The translations under genes were made by a program, and so were the position numbers. Below are positions 63,286 to 64,000 of a DNA stretch of 64,000 nt, in pieces (position 1 is the stretch's first letter; each line of letters opens with the position of its first letter). The DNA lies in assembly GCF_030145145.1 (NCBI RefSeq), contig NZ_JAQYWD010000007.1, positions 62,001-126,000 on the forward strand, read 5' to 3'. Source of the DNA: Desulfobacula sp. Lineage in GTDB: Bacteria; Desulfobacterota; Desulfobacteria; Desulfobacterales; Desulfobacteraceae. Under the pieces are notes generated by a model. That model ran no database searches and was not told the DNA's origin. It worked only from the letters and a program-made list of their open reading frames with translations.

Positions 63286-64000
63286 ATGCAGGACATACAA
63301 AGTGAAATACAAACCAATGAATTTGTCCGGTTACTGCTCGAATCCATTGGTGACGGGATATTTGTTCTGGATACCCACGGCAGGATCATCGCCTGGAATC
63401 CGGCCATGGAAAAGATTACCGGGTATTCAGTCGATGAGATAATGGGCAAAAGTTGTAGAGTTTTAAACTTCAGTCAGTGTTTTGATAAGGATTGCCCGGC
63501 GGGTATGGCAGACTGTGGTATTTTAAAATACGGAAAGGTCGACCCCACGGAATGCTTGCTGAGTCATAAGAACGGGCATGCGCTTTGTGTGACAAAGAAT
63601 GCCCGGGTGATAAAAAATCAGGAACAAAAAGTCATTGGCATTGTGGAAGCGGTTACCGATTTAACAGAACTGAAAAATGCCCGGTTAAAAATGGAAGAGG
63701 CCACCCGCCGCCTGGGAGAATTGAATCGGCTGGGCGGCATTATTGCCAAAAGTCAGATCATGCAGAATGTCTTTACGTTTATCAAGGCTTCGGCCGCAAG
63801 TGATGCCACCATACTGATCCAGGGGGACAGCGGCACTGGAAAAGAACTGGTGGCCGGTGCCATTCATTCCATTGGTGAACGAAGGGACAAGCCCTTGATA
63901 ATCGTAAATTGCAGCGCCCTGTCGGAATCCCTGCTTGAGAGTGAATTGTTCGGCCATGTAAAGGGCGCCTATACCGGTGCTGTCCGGGACCGTATCGGGC
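63286..64000 (+). CDS. Sigma-54 activator with Cys-rich PAS domain (EBP3), cut by window edge
   Basis: 238 codons present, open at the edge. PAS domain (about 10-110) begins LLLESIGDGIFVLDTHGRIIAWNPAM and holds the cysteine cluster (SCRVLNFSQCFDKDCP, ADCGILKYG, TECLLSHKNG). The AAA+ domain begins with GDSGTGKE (usual GES) and the sequence stops just after GAYTGA (normally GAFTGA). ATG 63286 is chosen because AAGGA is 7 nt upstream; ATG 63250 is the alternative. Divergent to the DUF4242 operon. Closest in the window to EBP1. Confidence 0.9.
   Translation, partial: MQDIQSEIQTNEFVRLLLESIGDGIFVLDTHGRIIAWNPAMEKITGYSVDEIMGKSCRVLNFSQCFDKDCPAGMADCGILKYGKVDPTECLLSHKNGHALCVTKNARVIKNQEQKVIGIVEAVTDLTELKNARLKMEEATRRLGELNRLGGIIAKSQIMQNVFTFIKASAASDATILIQGDSGTGKELVAGAIHSIGERRDKPLIIVNCSALSESLLESELFGHVKGAYTGAVRDRIG

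Overview
The window looks like chromosomal DNA of an anaerobic, sulfur-metabolising Desulfobacterota bacterium, most like the Desulfobacteraceae (Desulfobacula/Desulfobacter type). The evidence is a multihaem cytochrome complex of the octahaem tetrathionate reductase family, CbiK, many sigma-54 enhancer-binding proteins, RACo-like and DUF1638 proteins, and two probable selenocysteine genes. The genus is an inference.

Layout. 1-7.5 kb: outer-membrane and lipid A operon (lolD end, bamA, skp, lpxD, lpxA, lpxI, lpxB). 7.6-8.8 kb: CNNM/CorC-like protein. 8.8-13.6 kb: aromatic pathway operon (pheA-aroE-aroA-aroK-aroC) behind an aromatic-rich leader peptide and attenuator; pheA seems to lack about 70 residues of its dehydratase domain. 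13.6-18.8 kb: small unknown gene, TolC-type porin, purC, and a ParB-like/SPL-like pair. 18.9-26.2 kb: EF-G-like GTPase and a tlyA-dxs-ispA-xseB-xseA cluster. 26.4-32.7 kb: BI-1 protein, glmM, a beta-helix protein, pgi and fabH. 32.9-39.6 kb: receiver protein, receiver-less sigma-54 activator and a full Liv-type ABC transporter. 39.7-45.8 kb: Cys-rich PAS/sigma-54 activator, a 52-codon membrane gene with an internal TGA, then thioredoxin, RACo-like and permease-Usp genes. 45.8-51.7 kb: mixed accessory genes (flavodoxin, YdcZ-like, CbiK, an M81 peptidase with foreign-looking codon use, DUF1611, an unknown gene). 51.8-55.3 kb: DsbB-DsbA-TlpA-CXXC peptide-NapH-like cluster and a Cys-rich exported protein. 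55.5-61.6 kb: TusA-like, FeS, NrfD-like and multihaem cytochrome operon with a divergent regulator. 61.6-64 kb: DUF4242/unknown/DUF1638 operon with another divergent regulator cut by the window edge.

Main discoveries. (1) The cytochrome at 55527-57548 is one reading frame interrupted by a single TGA at codon 239. The TGA sits where octahaem tetrathionate reductases have a Cys, and a 7-bp hairpin with a G-starting loop follows 13 nt later, as in a bacterial SECIS. I read this as a selenocysteine-containing 13-haem reductase. (2) A short membrane gene at 41176-41334 has the same logic: good RBS, in-frame TGA, and a hairpin with an AGGT loop 16 nt later. (3) Three sigma-54 activators with related Cys-rich PAS domains each face a divergent operon with a -24/-12 promoter and repeats in between, which suggests a duplicated regulatory module. 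(4) The aro operon has an attenuator whose leader peptide contains F, W and Y codons.

No tRNA, rRNA, CRISPR array or intact insertion sequence was seen.
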